Below, piece after piece: positions 33,521 through 43,500 of a stretch of DNA of 64,000 nt; position 1 is the first letter of the stretch; each line of letters starts with the position of its first letter. The stretch is from DYKG01 sp964596185. Lineage in GTDB: Bacteria > Muiribacteriota > Ozemobacteria > Ozemobacterales > Ozemobacteraceae. Where the stretch lies: the NCBI GenBank assembly GCA_964596185.1, contig CAZQUE010000012.1, positions 25,662 to 89,661 on the forward strand. The letters are read 5' to 3'. The notes beneath the pieces were generated by a model. That model saw only the letters and a list, made by a program, of their open reading frames with translations. It did no database searches and had not been told where the DNA came from. The translations under genes and the position numbers were made by a program.

Positions 33521-36394
33521 TTAGATTTTCTTGAGCAAAACCAAAGTGACGTCATCTGGGTATGGGCCCGGTTTTCTGAAGGCATCAAGTCTCTGCATCA
33601 TTTCATCAAGTATTTGTTGTGCAGAAAGATCCTTTTCAAGCAATTCAATGAAAGTTTGGTTGAGTCTTTCATACCCGAACATTTCGCCCGACATGTTTGA
33701 GCATTCAATTATCCCATCAGAGTAGAGTATAACTGCGTCACCAGATTGCATTACCCTAGTTTCAGGTTTTGCGCGACGCTTTTTGGTTGCTCCTAGAGGC
33801 ATTGATGGGATCTGTATTTCTTCCGTCTTTTTTAAATTGGCACGATAATAATAAGGGTAAGATTGCCCGGCATTGTCGGTTATTAATTCGCCTGAATCAG
33901 GATTCAAGACCAGGGTTACCAGGGTCATGAATTTGTGACGAGGCTTTAATTCTCGGTTAAACAGGGCGTTGAGGTTATCCATCAGCGAGGTGGGGAAGAG
34001 GGTGCCATCAAGATTGAGATAGTCAACGGTTGCCTTGGCCATGGCCATTGCAAGGGCCGCCGAAATGCCATGACCGGTTACATCGCCGAGAATAATTGCC
34101 AATCTGCCATCATTCAAAGGTAGGATGTCATGGTAATCACCTGCAAGATCTGTTGCAGAAGTTCTAAAACAAGCCAGATCGTACCCTTCAGGAATGAAAA
34201 GCTTTTCTGGCAGAAGGCTCGCCTGAACCACGCGACCATATTCGAGTTCTTTAAGTTCTTCGATTACCTTGTTAAATGCATTTGACAATACACCGAACTC
34301 GTCATTGCGGGTGACTTCAATGCGAAAATCGTGTTCGCGCTCTCTAATTGCTTTAATTCCAAGAGATATGTTGCCAATTGGCTTGATGAAAAGCCTTATC
34401 AGAAGCATTGCTCCAGCGAATGAAACAAGGAGTGCTAGAATTCCTGCGATAATCAGCTGATTCTTCAATGGGTTCAAGCTGGCAAGTCGGTTTGGCTTTG
34501 AAATTAAATTGAAGAAGATGTGGGCGTTGATTGTTTTTTCGGGCTTAATGGTTACCCAATAAGGAATATGGTTGATAACAGTGTTTCGAAAAAGAACTTT
34601 TCCTGTTTTGAAGCTTACCAAAGCGGCTTTTAACAGGTTTTCCTGATCAATTCCCTGAATTTTGGGATAGATTTTCCGATCATTGTATGAGTAATTGATT
34701 TGCGTGGTAAGTTTCAGATTTTCCATGTTTTGTCGATCCAGAGCAAGCTTCTCTTCGACTTGGGAATTGTAGACCCTTATCAATTGAGCCGTGTAATGCA
34801 TAAAAACTGGACCAGAGGCAAGTTCTGGATATACGTCATAAAACCAGACCGTTGGGAAGGTTCCCATGCGGAAGATCCATTGTCGACCTCTTTGCCGAAG
34901 AATTGTTGCCATACCAATTTCATCTGTGGAAAGTACTGATTCGCTGACAATTTCGGCCGGGGTTATCAGATTGGCATTTTTTCCAAGGCGATGTGGAGCG
35001 TGCAGTTTCAGGGCAACTCTGCTGAAAACATCCATTGCCTGTGTTACTCCGTGGACTTCAGGGTCATCGGTAGAGAAAATGATTCCCCCGTCGGAATCTC
35101 GGACCTCTAGTCGAGTCAGGGATCGTGGGATGCCGAACTGTTTTAGATATTTCTGAAAAAATCCTTCATTAACCGGTTCCTGGACAATTTTATGGCGCAT
35201 TGTTTTTGCCATTTTCTCACTCTGTTCCAGCTTGATTGAGATCATTGATTCCAGGCGGTTCAAATTGGCAATGCTTTCTGCGGCAACCTGGTTTTCAATA
35301 ATTTCCGCCCTTTCAGAAATCGATGTTGCACCAATCAATGCGGTGAAAATTACTGGAAATACTGATGCCATTGTAAAAAGGCCAATAATTCTAAATCGAA
35401 TTGAAAATGAATCAAGCCAATCACAAATGTTGCGACCTGGGAATATTCCAAAAAATGATAAAACGTAGATAGCCAGGAAAACTAAGCATAAGCCTGAAGA
35501 AACAAGAAAAACATAGTATGCAAAAATACGGAAAGTCTTTGGATTCTTTTTCAACGGTTCGGCAGCACAGTAGTATTGACCGTCTTGGTCTTCAATGAAG
35601 GCCCATCTATGGCCAAACTCAAAGACTGTATTTTTTCCAGTGAGGTTGGCCTTGATTTTTGCGGCAAGCATCTGGTCTTCGCCTAAGTTCTTCGGGGGCA
35701 CGAGACTCTTGTTGCTGGTTTTTCCTGCTCCAGAATCAAATCTGCCGAGTTGATTTCTGATAATTTTAAATCTGTCGATAAATTCGGGAATATCCGTAAC
35801 TATAAGGAAGATTGAACGATTTGGTGGGTAGTTGTTCCAGAAATAGTGCTGCTTTTTTTTCTGATAGTTGAAATTGATTATCTGAGATCGGTGGGATTTT
35901 ACCAATTCCAGGCGATTTCCCGGGCCAAACCGGCTAAGCAAAGCTTGATGAGCTTTGCGCTGTGCCAGTTTGAATTCATCGCCATCGAGGTTCAGAAAAT
36001 GCATAAGATTCGAGAGTAGTTCAAGTTCTTCTTGAGTTGCCCCAAAGCTGCTTCTTAGAAGATGGTTTTCATAGTAAAAACATGTTATTTCCGTTCGGTA
36101 TTCTGATTTGATCTTTTCGATCTTTTTTGCAAGCATTTCCGGGGTAAAATTGTCTGATTCGACAAGTTGGACAATTGAATCAAATCTGTCCTTAACGAAT
36201 GTTTCTCTGGCGGTCGCTGCAATAACTTCGTCGAGAGAGTTGATTTGAATGAGCTCTGCCTGTTTTTCTTCTTCTTTTTCTAATTTTAAGTGGGTGTTGT
36301 TGGCTGTTAATGCGAGAAAAAACAGCAGTATCGATGAAAAGAGCATTAACAATCTGGCAAATGAAGAGGTTTTTCTCTGATTGTTTTCAATCAT
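33521..36394 (-). CDS. Membrane sensor with HAMP and SpoIIE/RsbU-type PP2C phosphatase domain
   Basis: 957 residues. Membrane helices lie near residues 12-32, 285-313, 335-360 and 640-660. A large extracytoplasmic sensing region of unrecognised fold lies between the third and fourth helices. A HAMP linker (KPIGNISLGIKAIREREHDF) follows, and the C-terminal 240 residues are a PPM/SpoIIE phosphatase. Metal-binding Asp residues are intact in LAGDYHDI, LGDVTGHGIS, YSDGIIE and YPDDVTLV. Such enzymes dephosphorylate anti-anti-sigma (STAS) proteins in partner switches. The ATG overlaps the stop of the paralogue upstream (ATGA, 36391-36394). No STAS or RsbW-type partner is adjacent, but a protein with an RsbW-like domain lies at 53895-55178. 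Confidence 0.9.
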   Translation of the reverse strand: MIENNQRKTSSFARLLMLFSSILLFFLALTANNTHLKLEKEEEKQAELIQINSLDEVIAATARETFVKDRFDSIVQLVESDNFTPEMLAKKIEKIKSEYRTEITCFYYENHLLRSSFGATQEELELLSNLMHFLNLDGDEFKLAQRKAHQALLSRFGPGNRLELVKSHRSQIINFNYQKKKQHYFWNNYPPNRSIFLIVTDIPEFIDRFKIIRNQLGRFDSGAGKTSNKSLVPPKNLGEDQMLAAKIKANLTGKNTVFEFGHRWAFIEDQDGQYYCAAEPLKKNPKTFRIFAYYVFLVSSGLCLVFLAIYVLSFFGIFPGRNICDWLDSFSIRFRIIGLFTMASVFPVIFTALIGATSISERAEIIENQVAAESIANLNRLESMISIKLEQSEKMAKTMRHKIVQEPVNEGFFQKYLKQFGIPRSLTRLEVRDSDGGIIFSTDDPEVHGVTQAMDVFSRVALKLHAPHRLGKNANLITPAEIVSESVLSTDEIGMATILRQRGRQWIFRMGTFPTVWFYDVYPELASGPVFMHYTAQLIRVYNSQVEEKLALDRQNMENLKLTTQINYSYNDRKIYPKIQGIDQENLLKAALVSFKTGKVLFRNTVINHIPYWVTIKPEKTINAHIFFNLISKPNRLASLNPLKNQLIIAGILALLVSFAGAMLLIRLFIKPIGNISLGIKAIREREHDFRIEVTRNDEFGVLSNAFNKVIEELKELEYGRVVQASLLPEKLFIPEGYDLACFRTSATDLAGDYHDILPLNDGRLAIILGDVTGHGISAALAMAMAKATVDYLNLDGTLFPTSLMDNLNALFNRELKPRHKFMTLVTLVLNPDSGELITDNAGQSYPYYYRANLKKTEEIQIPSMPLGATKKRRAKPETRVMQSGDAVILYSDGIIECSNMSGEMFGYERLNQTFIELLEKDLSAQQILDEMMQRLDAFRKPGPYPDDVTLVLLKKI

Positions 36395-39174
36395 GAAATT
36401 TTCTCCGCGAAGTGTGTGATTGCCAGAATTGAAATGTCATCGTTTTGTTTTTCGCTGCTCCAGGCGTTGAATTTTTCTTCGAGAATTTTAATCCATTCGA
36501 CGGTGTCTTCGCTCATTGTTTCTAAAGCCCATCGCTCAATGCCGTCAAACCCAAGAGGGCGGTTAGCTGATCTTGCTTCTAGAATTCCGTCGGTTAGGCA
36601 AAGAAGCTTGTCACCAGGGTTTAAGTCAAGCAAAATTGAACTTGCAGGTGTGAATTTCCCGATTCCTAGCGGGTAGGCTGGAGTGCCTACCCAGGCCAGA
36701 GATTTGTCGGACTTGACTAGAAGAGGGTAAATGTGCCCTTTGACAACGAGTTCGAGTTTGCCGCTTTGGGTGTCGAGTATGCCACAAATGATACCCATGA
36801 ACATTCTACTCGTTTTATTTTTTCGCAGCATTGAATCGATCTGGTCTGCGAGAGCTGCTGGAGACTTGTTATGCTGTGACTGGCTCCAATGAAAGGTTAC
36901 GGCACGTGAAAAGGCCATCATCAGAGCCGAACCAACTCCGTGACCAGTGATGTCACCGATTAAAAAAAGCATTTTATCATCTGTGATCATAAAGCAGTCC
37001 AGGCAGTCGCCGCCAAGTTCAGAGGCCTCTCGCAGCATTCCATGAACTGAGAAATTTTTCAGCTGGGGAAAGCTTTGCGGAACCAACCCTTCCTGAACAT
37101 TCTTGGCGATTTGCATGTCGTAGCTTTCTGCCATCATATCATTAAAGGCCAGAAACAGGCCGGAGATTTCGTCTTTTCCTGGGATCTCGGGAAGTCTTGC
37201 CTCGAATTTTCTTCGTGAAAGGGCCTCAACGCCTCGTTCAAGATGCTGGAGCGGTGAGAGAAGTTGGTGATGCAACCACATTGATACCGACAAAAGCAAT
37301 ATCAGTGCAATAATTGAACCAAAATAGAGTCTTTGTTGCATTTTATTCAGAGCCCGGTTTATGTGGTCATCGCTGCAATAGGCCATCAGACAATTGCCAG
37401 ATAATGAAGGAAACCTTATTCCAAGCGCATAGCCAGAGCTTTTTTTGGCAACTTTACTGAACTCAGTCGTGCCCGTCAGCCAGACTTTTTCACCAAGCTT
37501 GAGCAATTCCTGTTCATTTTCTTTCAAAGGTGAGAGTGACCAGCGGTATCCATCTGGAAAAAATGCACAGACCTGCATCAGTGTGTTTTCAACGCTGAAC
37601 TGCTTCTGATTGAGGCTTTGCAGGTAATTTCTGATGGTGTGGTAAGTCGATAACTCGATTATTACTATGGCACAATCTCCCGCACTGCTCGGAAGAACTC
37701 GGTAAAAAAGCAAAAGCTCTGAATTTCCGGTACTCACCACCTGGAGAATGTCTGGAAAATTAAGCAGAGTGCCAAAGCCCATGTCGTCTTTGTTTACAAG
37801 AGAGTCAGAAAAGGGATTGCCATTGTATTTGTGTTCATCGAGCCTTTCGGGGGCGTAGCGTTCAATAAGCTTGCGAGATAACGATTTAAAAACTGTTTCG
37901 CGCCCCTGAGAGACTATTGGGCCATGATAAAACAAAATCTGTCCACCAGAGTTTCTTGTGGTGATTCGGGCGTCAGGAAAAACTCTCAAGATGTTGTCGA
38001 CCATTCTAAGGGTCTTTTGATCTTCGGGGCCCCCACCCGGATTCTGGGTAAGTTCCATCAAAGTTGCAGAGCATGAGGCCAGATATGCTGAGAAATTTTG
38101 TGCGATGTTTCCCAGAGTTTCTTCCTGTTGTGCTCTAATCTTTCTGGCTTCAATCTGCTGAAAGACTTCTAGATTTTCAACAGAAGTTACCGCCAGACCT
38201 GAAAGCGGAATCAAAGAAGATGCAAAAAACATGCTTATCAAAAGAGCTTTTAAACTGAGCGAGGTTGAAGTAAAAACAATCATGTAAACGGTTATTAAAA
38301 AAGCAATTGCAAGGATCAGGCGAATACGAAAGAGGCTCTTGTTAAGTAGGCAGTCTTTGGCAAAAAAGCTGGCAAAGAAAATCTGCCCTGAGTTGGATTT
38401 AAGAAAAGCCCAGTTTTTTCCTGCAAATTCGCCATTTTCTCGCCCTCGCTCAAAAAGATGACGATAGGCTTGAAGTGGTAAAAAATAACGGCTTTTATGT
38501 CCCGATTCCTTGAGAATCCCGACCTGATAAAGCAGGGGCGGTTTACGCATCTTTGTCGCTTCATTTCTGAAAATTGAATATTGTTCAGGAAGACTTGAGG
38601 CATAAATGATAAGGCCGCCTTTTGGGCGCGATGTCCAGCAAATTAAGCCTTCCTGATTTTCAAAAACGGTTTGAATAATCCTCTCCGGGTTCTCTCGGAT
38701 CGAAACAAGGTCTTTGCCATAGCCAAAAGCAAATTGAATCTTTTTATCAAGGTTCTTGGCCAGCTGTGGCATTTTTTCCTGTCTTTTTTCGGAGACAGCT
38801 GAAAAGAGGTTTTTCATCAACCAGAGGTTGGGAGGTCTTTCCGGCGCAGTTTTTTCAAGTTTGCCACGGGGGGAAAACTTGTAGAAATTCAAATCAATCT
38901 GGTAATGCTTTTTAAAAAAAATGTGAAGCTGGCTGATGTCAGCGCCGAATTCGACTACTGAAGGTAAAATAGGCAGAATTTTCCTGGTGATGAAGAGTTT
39001 TTTATCAGTAAGTGCGGCGATTCTAGCGAGCTGTTTGCGACGAAGTTCTTCTGCGTTATGCTTTTTCTGTTTGATTTGGTTGGCAAACCAATTGTCGATG
39101 CCTGAATACAGCGAAAGAAAAATCGCTGTCAGCATGAAGAGCAGGGTCAATTTTTCATAAAGCCAAAAACGCAT
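36391..39174 (-). CDS. Second membrane sensor with HAMP and SpoIIE/RsbU-type PP2C phosphatase domain
   Basis: 927 residues, a paralogue of the next gene. N-terminal helix FWLYEKLTLLFMLTAIFLSL; further helices near residues 285-330 and 600-620. A HAMP region (LERGVEALSRRKFEARLPE) precedes the phosphatase domain, which keeps GGDCLDCFM, LIGDITGHGVGS, LTDGILEA and NDDISILA, so the metal-binding Asp residues are present. The sensing region differs greatly from its paralogue, so the two probably respond to different cues and act on the same or sister targets. A 9-bp inverted repeat lies 10 bases before the ATG, and no Shine-Dalgarno is clear. Confidence 0.9.
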   Translation of the reverse strand: MRFWLYEKLTLLFMLTAIFLSLYSGIDNWFANQIKQKKHNAEELRRKQLARIAALTDKKLFITRKILPILPSVVEFGADISQLHIFFKKHYQIDLNFYKFSPRGKLEKTAPERPPNLWLMKNLFSAVSEKRQEKMPQLAKNLDKKIQFAFGYGKDLVSIRENPERIIQTVFENQEGLICWTSRPKGGLIIYASSLPEQYSIFRNEATKMRKPPLLYQVGILKESGHKSRYFLPLQAYRHLFERGRENGEFAGKNWAFLKSNSGQIFFASFFAKDCLLNKSLFRIRLILAIAFLITVYMIVFTSTSLSLKALLISMFFASSLIPLSGLAVTSVENLEVFQQIEARKIRAQQEETLGNIAQNFSAYLASCSATLMELTQNPGGGPEDQKTLRMVDNILRVFPDARITTRNSGGQILFYHGPIVSQGRETVFKSLSRKLIERYAPERLDEHKYNGNPFSDSLVNKDDMGFGTLLNFPDILQVVSTGNSELLLFYRVLPSSAGDCAIVIIELSTYHTIRNYLQSLNQKQFSVENTLMQVCAFFPDGYRWSLSPLKENEQELLKLGEKVWLTGTTEFSKVAKKSSGYALGIRFPSLSGNCLMAYCSDDHINRALNKMQQRLYFGSIIALILLLSVSMWLHHQLLSPLQHLERGVEALSRRKFEARLPEIPGKDEISGLFLAFNDMMAESYDMQIAKNVQEGLVPQSFPQLKNFSVHGMLREASELGGDCLDCFMITDDKMLFLIGDITGHGVGSALMMAFSRAVTFHWSQSQHNKSPAALADQIDSMLRKNKTSRMFMGIICGILDTQSGKLELVVKGHIYPLLVKSDKSLAWVGTPAYPLGIGKFTPASSILLDLNPGDKLLCLTDGILEARSANRPLGFDGIERWALETMSEDTVEWIKILEEKFNAWSSEKQNDDISILAITHFAEKIS

Positions 39175-39184
39175 CGGTTTCGCC

Positions 39185-39210
39185 AGAATTGAAGCTGTTA
39201 ATTCAATTCT
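39185..39210 (-). promoter_or_regulatory. perfect 9-bp inverted repeat before the phosphatase pair
   Basis: AGAATTGAA (39185-39193) and TTCAATTCT (39202-39210) with an 8-base spacer, ending 10 bases before the ATG at 39174. No T-run follows on the reverse strand, so it is not a standard terminator of the upstream arcA. It may be an operator or an RNA hairpin controlling initiation. Confidence 0.5.
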
Positions 39211-39238
39211 AGCTTAGACTGAGATAATTTAAAAGTTT

Positions 39239-40507
39239 TTATGCGGACAATTCTTTTCGGCTCAAGGGCATGGTCATACATCGGCATCCACCGCCGCCGC
39301 GTGCAAGTTCTGAACCATCGATGGTTATTACGCATTTTGCATAGGCGGTCAGATCAACCTTTTTTTCGGCCACGTCTGTGGCGTCAAGAATGGTAAAGCC
39401 TTTGCGGTCAAGTTCTTCGATTGTATTGATATTGCGCCGATAGCCGACGATTTTTCCAGGAGCGATAGCGAAAAAATTCGCGCCACTGTGCCATTGTTCA
39501 CGCTCCTGGATCCAGGTGTCTGCGGAGCCGCCACAGCTTATTGGTTCAAGTTCGTGCCCGAGTCCGGCGAGAGCTGTAAGCAGGTTTTGTTGCTCGCTGA
39601 TTTCTCTTACTTCACCGTCTTCAATCGAGATTCGAACGGTTCTGAACATGTTGGGCTGTAGAATCACTGGTTCGTAGATCATACAGGTCGAATAATCGAG
39701 AAGAGTGAATACCATGTCGAGATGGATAAATGATTCAGGCATTTGGGGTAATTCCTGGACAATAATATGCTGAGTTTTTCCGGTTCGGCAAAAATGATCG
39801 ATCAGGAAATCCACCGCCTGCGGCGTCGTCCTTGCACCAATTCCTATCAAAAGGATATTTTCTGCCGCGACCAATACATCTCCACCTTCAACTCTTGCGC
39901 CGGAGAATTCGCCAGATATTGGAATACTGATAGTTCTGGTGGCAAACATTGGGTGGAAATCGAATATGGCCTCCATTATCATAGATTCCCGACTTCTTAC
40001 CTTGTTTGCCATGTTGGCAATCAATACCTGATCGCCAATGGTTATGGCGGAATCTCTGGTGAAAAAGAAGTTATGCAATGGCTTGAGAGAATATCTTTCA
40101 CGGCTGAGGAAGCGACTGAGGTTGTTTTTCTGTAACAACACTCCTTCGATCAAACAGCGGGCCAGATTTTTTTCGGGCATTTCGAGAAGTTGACCGGAAA
40201 TTTCCTGGGCGTTTTCATTCGTGCAGATTTGCTCAATCAGGCGTTGTTTTACCTTGCTGTTTTGCAGGGTTCTTTCAAGAAGACTGCGAATCTGGAAAAC
40301 CTGGCTTACCCGTTCGAGCACTCCCTGCAATTGTCGATACTCGCAGGTTGCTACCGAAAGATTGAGAATGTCGCTATACAGTGCTCTTTCAACATTCATT
40401 GGGGTCATGTTCTCAATTTCGAGCCCGGGTGTATGAAGAATGACTCCCTTAAGCTCGCCTATTTCGGAATTTATGCACAGATTGAATTTTGTTTGAGCGG
40501 TATTCAT
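39239..40507 (-). CDS. arcA: Arginine deiminase
   Basis: 422 residues, normal length. It hydrolyses arginine to citrulline and ammonia in the cytoplasm. Signatures: N-terminal INSEIGELKGVILHTPG; FFTRDSAITIGDQVLIANM; RVEGGDVLV (catalytic Glu/Asp region); SFIHLDMVFTLLD (catalytic His); and the C-terminal RCMTMPL with catalytic Cys410. The motif reads GGGGCRCMTMP, so an additional Cys408 sits two residues before the nucleophile, where the family usually has Pro. No ornithine carbamoyltransferase, carbamate kinase or antiporter is adjacent, so it is an orphan of the ADI pathway here. AGGAAA precedes the ATG. Confidence 0.93.
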   Translation of the reverse strand: MNTAQTKFNLCINSEIGELKGVILHTPGLEIENMTPMNVERALYSDILNLSVATCEYRQLQGVLERVSQVFQIRSLLERTLQNSKVKQRLIEQICTNENAQEISGQLLEMPEKNLARCLIEGVLLQKNNLSRFLSRERYSLKPLHNFFFTRDSAITIGDQVLIANMANKVRSRESMIMEAIFDFHPMFATRTISIPISGEFSGARVEGGDVLVAAENILLIGIGARTTPQAVDFLIDHFCRTGKTQHIIVQELPQMPESFIHLDMVFTLLDYSTCMIYEPVILQPNMFRTVRISIEDGEVREISEQQNLLTALAGLGHELEPISCGGSADTWIQEREQWHSGANFFAIAPGKIVGYRRNINTIEELDRKGFTILDATDVAEKKVDLTAYAKCVITIDGSELARGGGGCRCMTMPLSRKELSA

Positions 40508-40582
40508 GTTTTTTTCCTGTATATCGATTTGCGAGGAGTCTACACTAACTGGTCGGGCAATGCAACCGGCCGTTGATACTGA

Positions 40583-43500
40583 TTAATCATGGGAAAACCT
40601 GGCAAAAAAGTTTTTGAAGAATTCAAGTATTTTTTCAACTGAAATAAACACGGTAGGCACAAATGTTAAAGTCAACAGTGTGGATACCAGAAGTCCACCG
40701 GAAACAGAAATTGCAAGTGGCTGGTAGAAGTCTGCTCCTGCACCGATTCCAAGGGCCAGGGGCAGCATTCCCAGAAACGTTGTGCACACGGTCATCAAAA
40801 TTGGGCGAAACCTAAGGTTGCCGGCTTGGATTGCAGCTTCATAATTGCTTTCATTAAGGTGCTCGCGCCTTTGAAGAATATACTCGATAAGAATAATTCC
40901 GTTGTTAACAGCAATGCCGGCAAGCATGATGATGCCGATCATTGCGGTTACAGAAAAGGCGAATCCTGATATCTGCAGGCCTGCCACAACTCCCATGTAT
41001 GACAAGGGTATGGTAAACATAATTATGAAGGGGTAAACAATTGATTCAAATTGCGAGGCCATGATCATGTATACGAGCAGTATCGATGCAACAAGAGCAA
41101 TTGCCAGATAGCCAAATGCTTCTACCATTTCTTCATTTTCACCACCATAGTTGATGCTGTATCCGGGAGGCAGTTTGATGTCGGCCAGACGATTGGAAAT
41201 GTCGTTCATGATTGCGCCAATCGGACGTTGGTCGGGGTCTGCCTGTACAATCAAGCGGCGGGCCAGATTTTTTCTTTCAATTGTACTGTAGCCATTTGCT
41301 GGAGCAAAATCAGCAACTTGAGATAGTTTGAGGAACTTGTTTTTTTCAAGAGCAATTTCAAGCTCTTGAAATCTGGCGATTTTGCTTTTTGCTTCGTCGG
41401 AGGCTTCGACGCGGATGTCAAATTCATCGTTGGTCTCTCGGTATTTTCCGGCTAGAGATCCGTATACATAGCTTCTTGCCATGTCGGCAATCTTGCCGAG
41501 GCTCAGGTCGAGATCTCTGATTTTTTCGCGGTCAAATACGAGGCGAAATTCCGGTCGCCCTTTTTTGATACCATTTTCAAGGTCTTTGAGTCCCTCGACA
41601 TCTTCGATTCGAGAGTGTACTTCGCGACAAAGTTCTTCGATGATGGCGAAATCGTCGCCCATTACCTCAATTTGAATCGATTTTCCTCGAGATGGTTTGC
41701 CCATTTTGGGTTCTTTATAGTTAATGGTGTTGATTCCAGCAATCAAATTTACCCTATCGCGCACCCCACGGATGATCTCTTGAGTGGTTTTGGTGCGCTC
41801 GGTTTTGGGCTTTAAAATGACCGACAATGTGCCTTTGCCGATTGCTGAGTTGGTAATTACTTTGTCTATCTCGGGGAAATCTTTGAGTATTTCTTCTATT
41901 TGCACGGTTATTTCGTCAGTTTTTTCAACGCTTGTACCTTCTGGGGTTTCGAATTCTATGGACATTTCGCCGCGATCCATATCTGGGAAAAATGCCATCG
42001 GAGGTTGAAATTTCAGGCTCATGGCGAAGCAAACAAAAACCAGAAAAATGTAGCCAGCGCGAATATACCAATGCCCAAGGATGATACGCAGTACATGCAG
42101 ATAAATGTTGCGCAGGATTTTCATTATGACAAATTCGAAAACAGGTCCAAGAATTCGGTAGACAAGCAGATTAAACACAAAAAGAATCGCGGCCAGAATA
42201 AGTGGCAATATTGCTACGGCAGCGACAATCGCCAGCGCCAGGCCAATGCTGAAAACGGCTGGAGAACTGCTGGAAACAAAACTGGAGATGCCGATTTTTT
42301 CGGCGATTTTTTGAAAAATCTGGCTTTTAAGGCTGAAGTTGACGGCAAATGTTGGTGCGGCAATAAGCCCGGCAAGCCCGATAAATGATTTTCCCGGATG
42401 ATTTTTTCCCCATTTCAGAAGTGCTTTGTACATTCTGATAATGATTTGTTCAAGGAACTGGCTGTTGACTTCGAGAAATCTTGAGCAAAGCATGGGTATA
42501 AGGGTTACTGCGACCAGCAGTGAGGCCAGCAATGAAAAAATGATTGCCAGAGACATATTGAAGAATACTTCCCCAACAATCTGGGGAACGAATCCAATCG
42601 GCAGAAAAACTGCGACAGTCGTTGCAGTGGAGGCAATGATCGGCATTAAAACTTCTTCTGCAGCTTTAGCCGTCAATTCCTTTCTGTCACCGTGTGGATT
42701 TTCGTGGAGAAAGCGATAGATGTTTTCCATAACGACGATGGCGTTGTCGACCATCATTCCGATTCCAAGGGCAAGTCCGCCAAGTGTCATGAGGTTTAGG
42801 GTAATGTCTTCTTTGAGTGACAAAAGGCCAAAAGTTGCAAGAATCGCAATTGGGATTGAGGTGCCAATAATTATGGTTGAGCGGTAATTGCGGAGAAAAA
42901 TGAAAAGTACACTGATGGCAAAAAAACCACCGAGTAGCGCATTATCTTTGACCATTTGGATTGTGTCTCGAATGAAAAAAGTTTCGTCTTTGCCGACAGC
43001 AATCGAGAGTCGGCCCTTGTATTTTTCTTCAAGCTTTGGAATGAGTTTCTGTGCCTGGTCAGAGATTACGACCGGATTTGCTCCGGCTTCTTTTTTTATT
43101 TCGAGATTTACCGAAGGCTTGCCGTTAAGTCTTGACAAAGATTCAATGTCTTTATATGAATCTTCGATCGTTGCAAGCTCTTCAACATAAACTGGTCTGC
43201 CGTTGATTTCTTTAACGATAATGCTGGCGAGCTGCTGTGGGTGATCGACTTCACCTTCTGAACGAATAAGATATTTAAAATTACCTTCGGTAATGTTGCC
43301 GAGGGGTGTATTCTGGTTGTCGCGGGATATTGCGGAAATAACATCGTCTATGGTCAAGTTCAGGGCCAATAGTTTTTCTGGAATGACCTTGACTCTGATT
43401 TCCCTTTCAAATCCGCCTTTGATTTCAACGTTAGCAACGCCTTCAATTCGTTGAAATGCCGGTTTGATTTCTCTTTCGGCTATTCGCCTTAGTTCTACCA

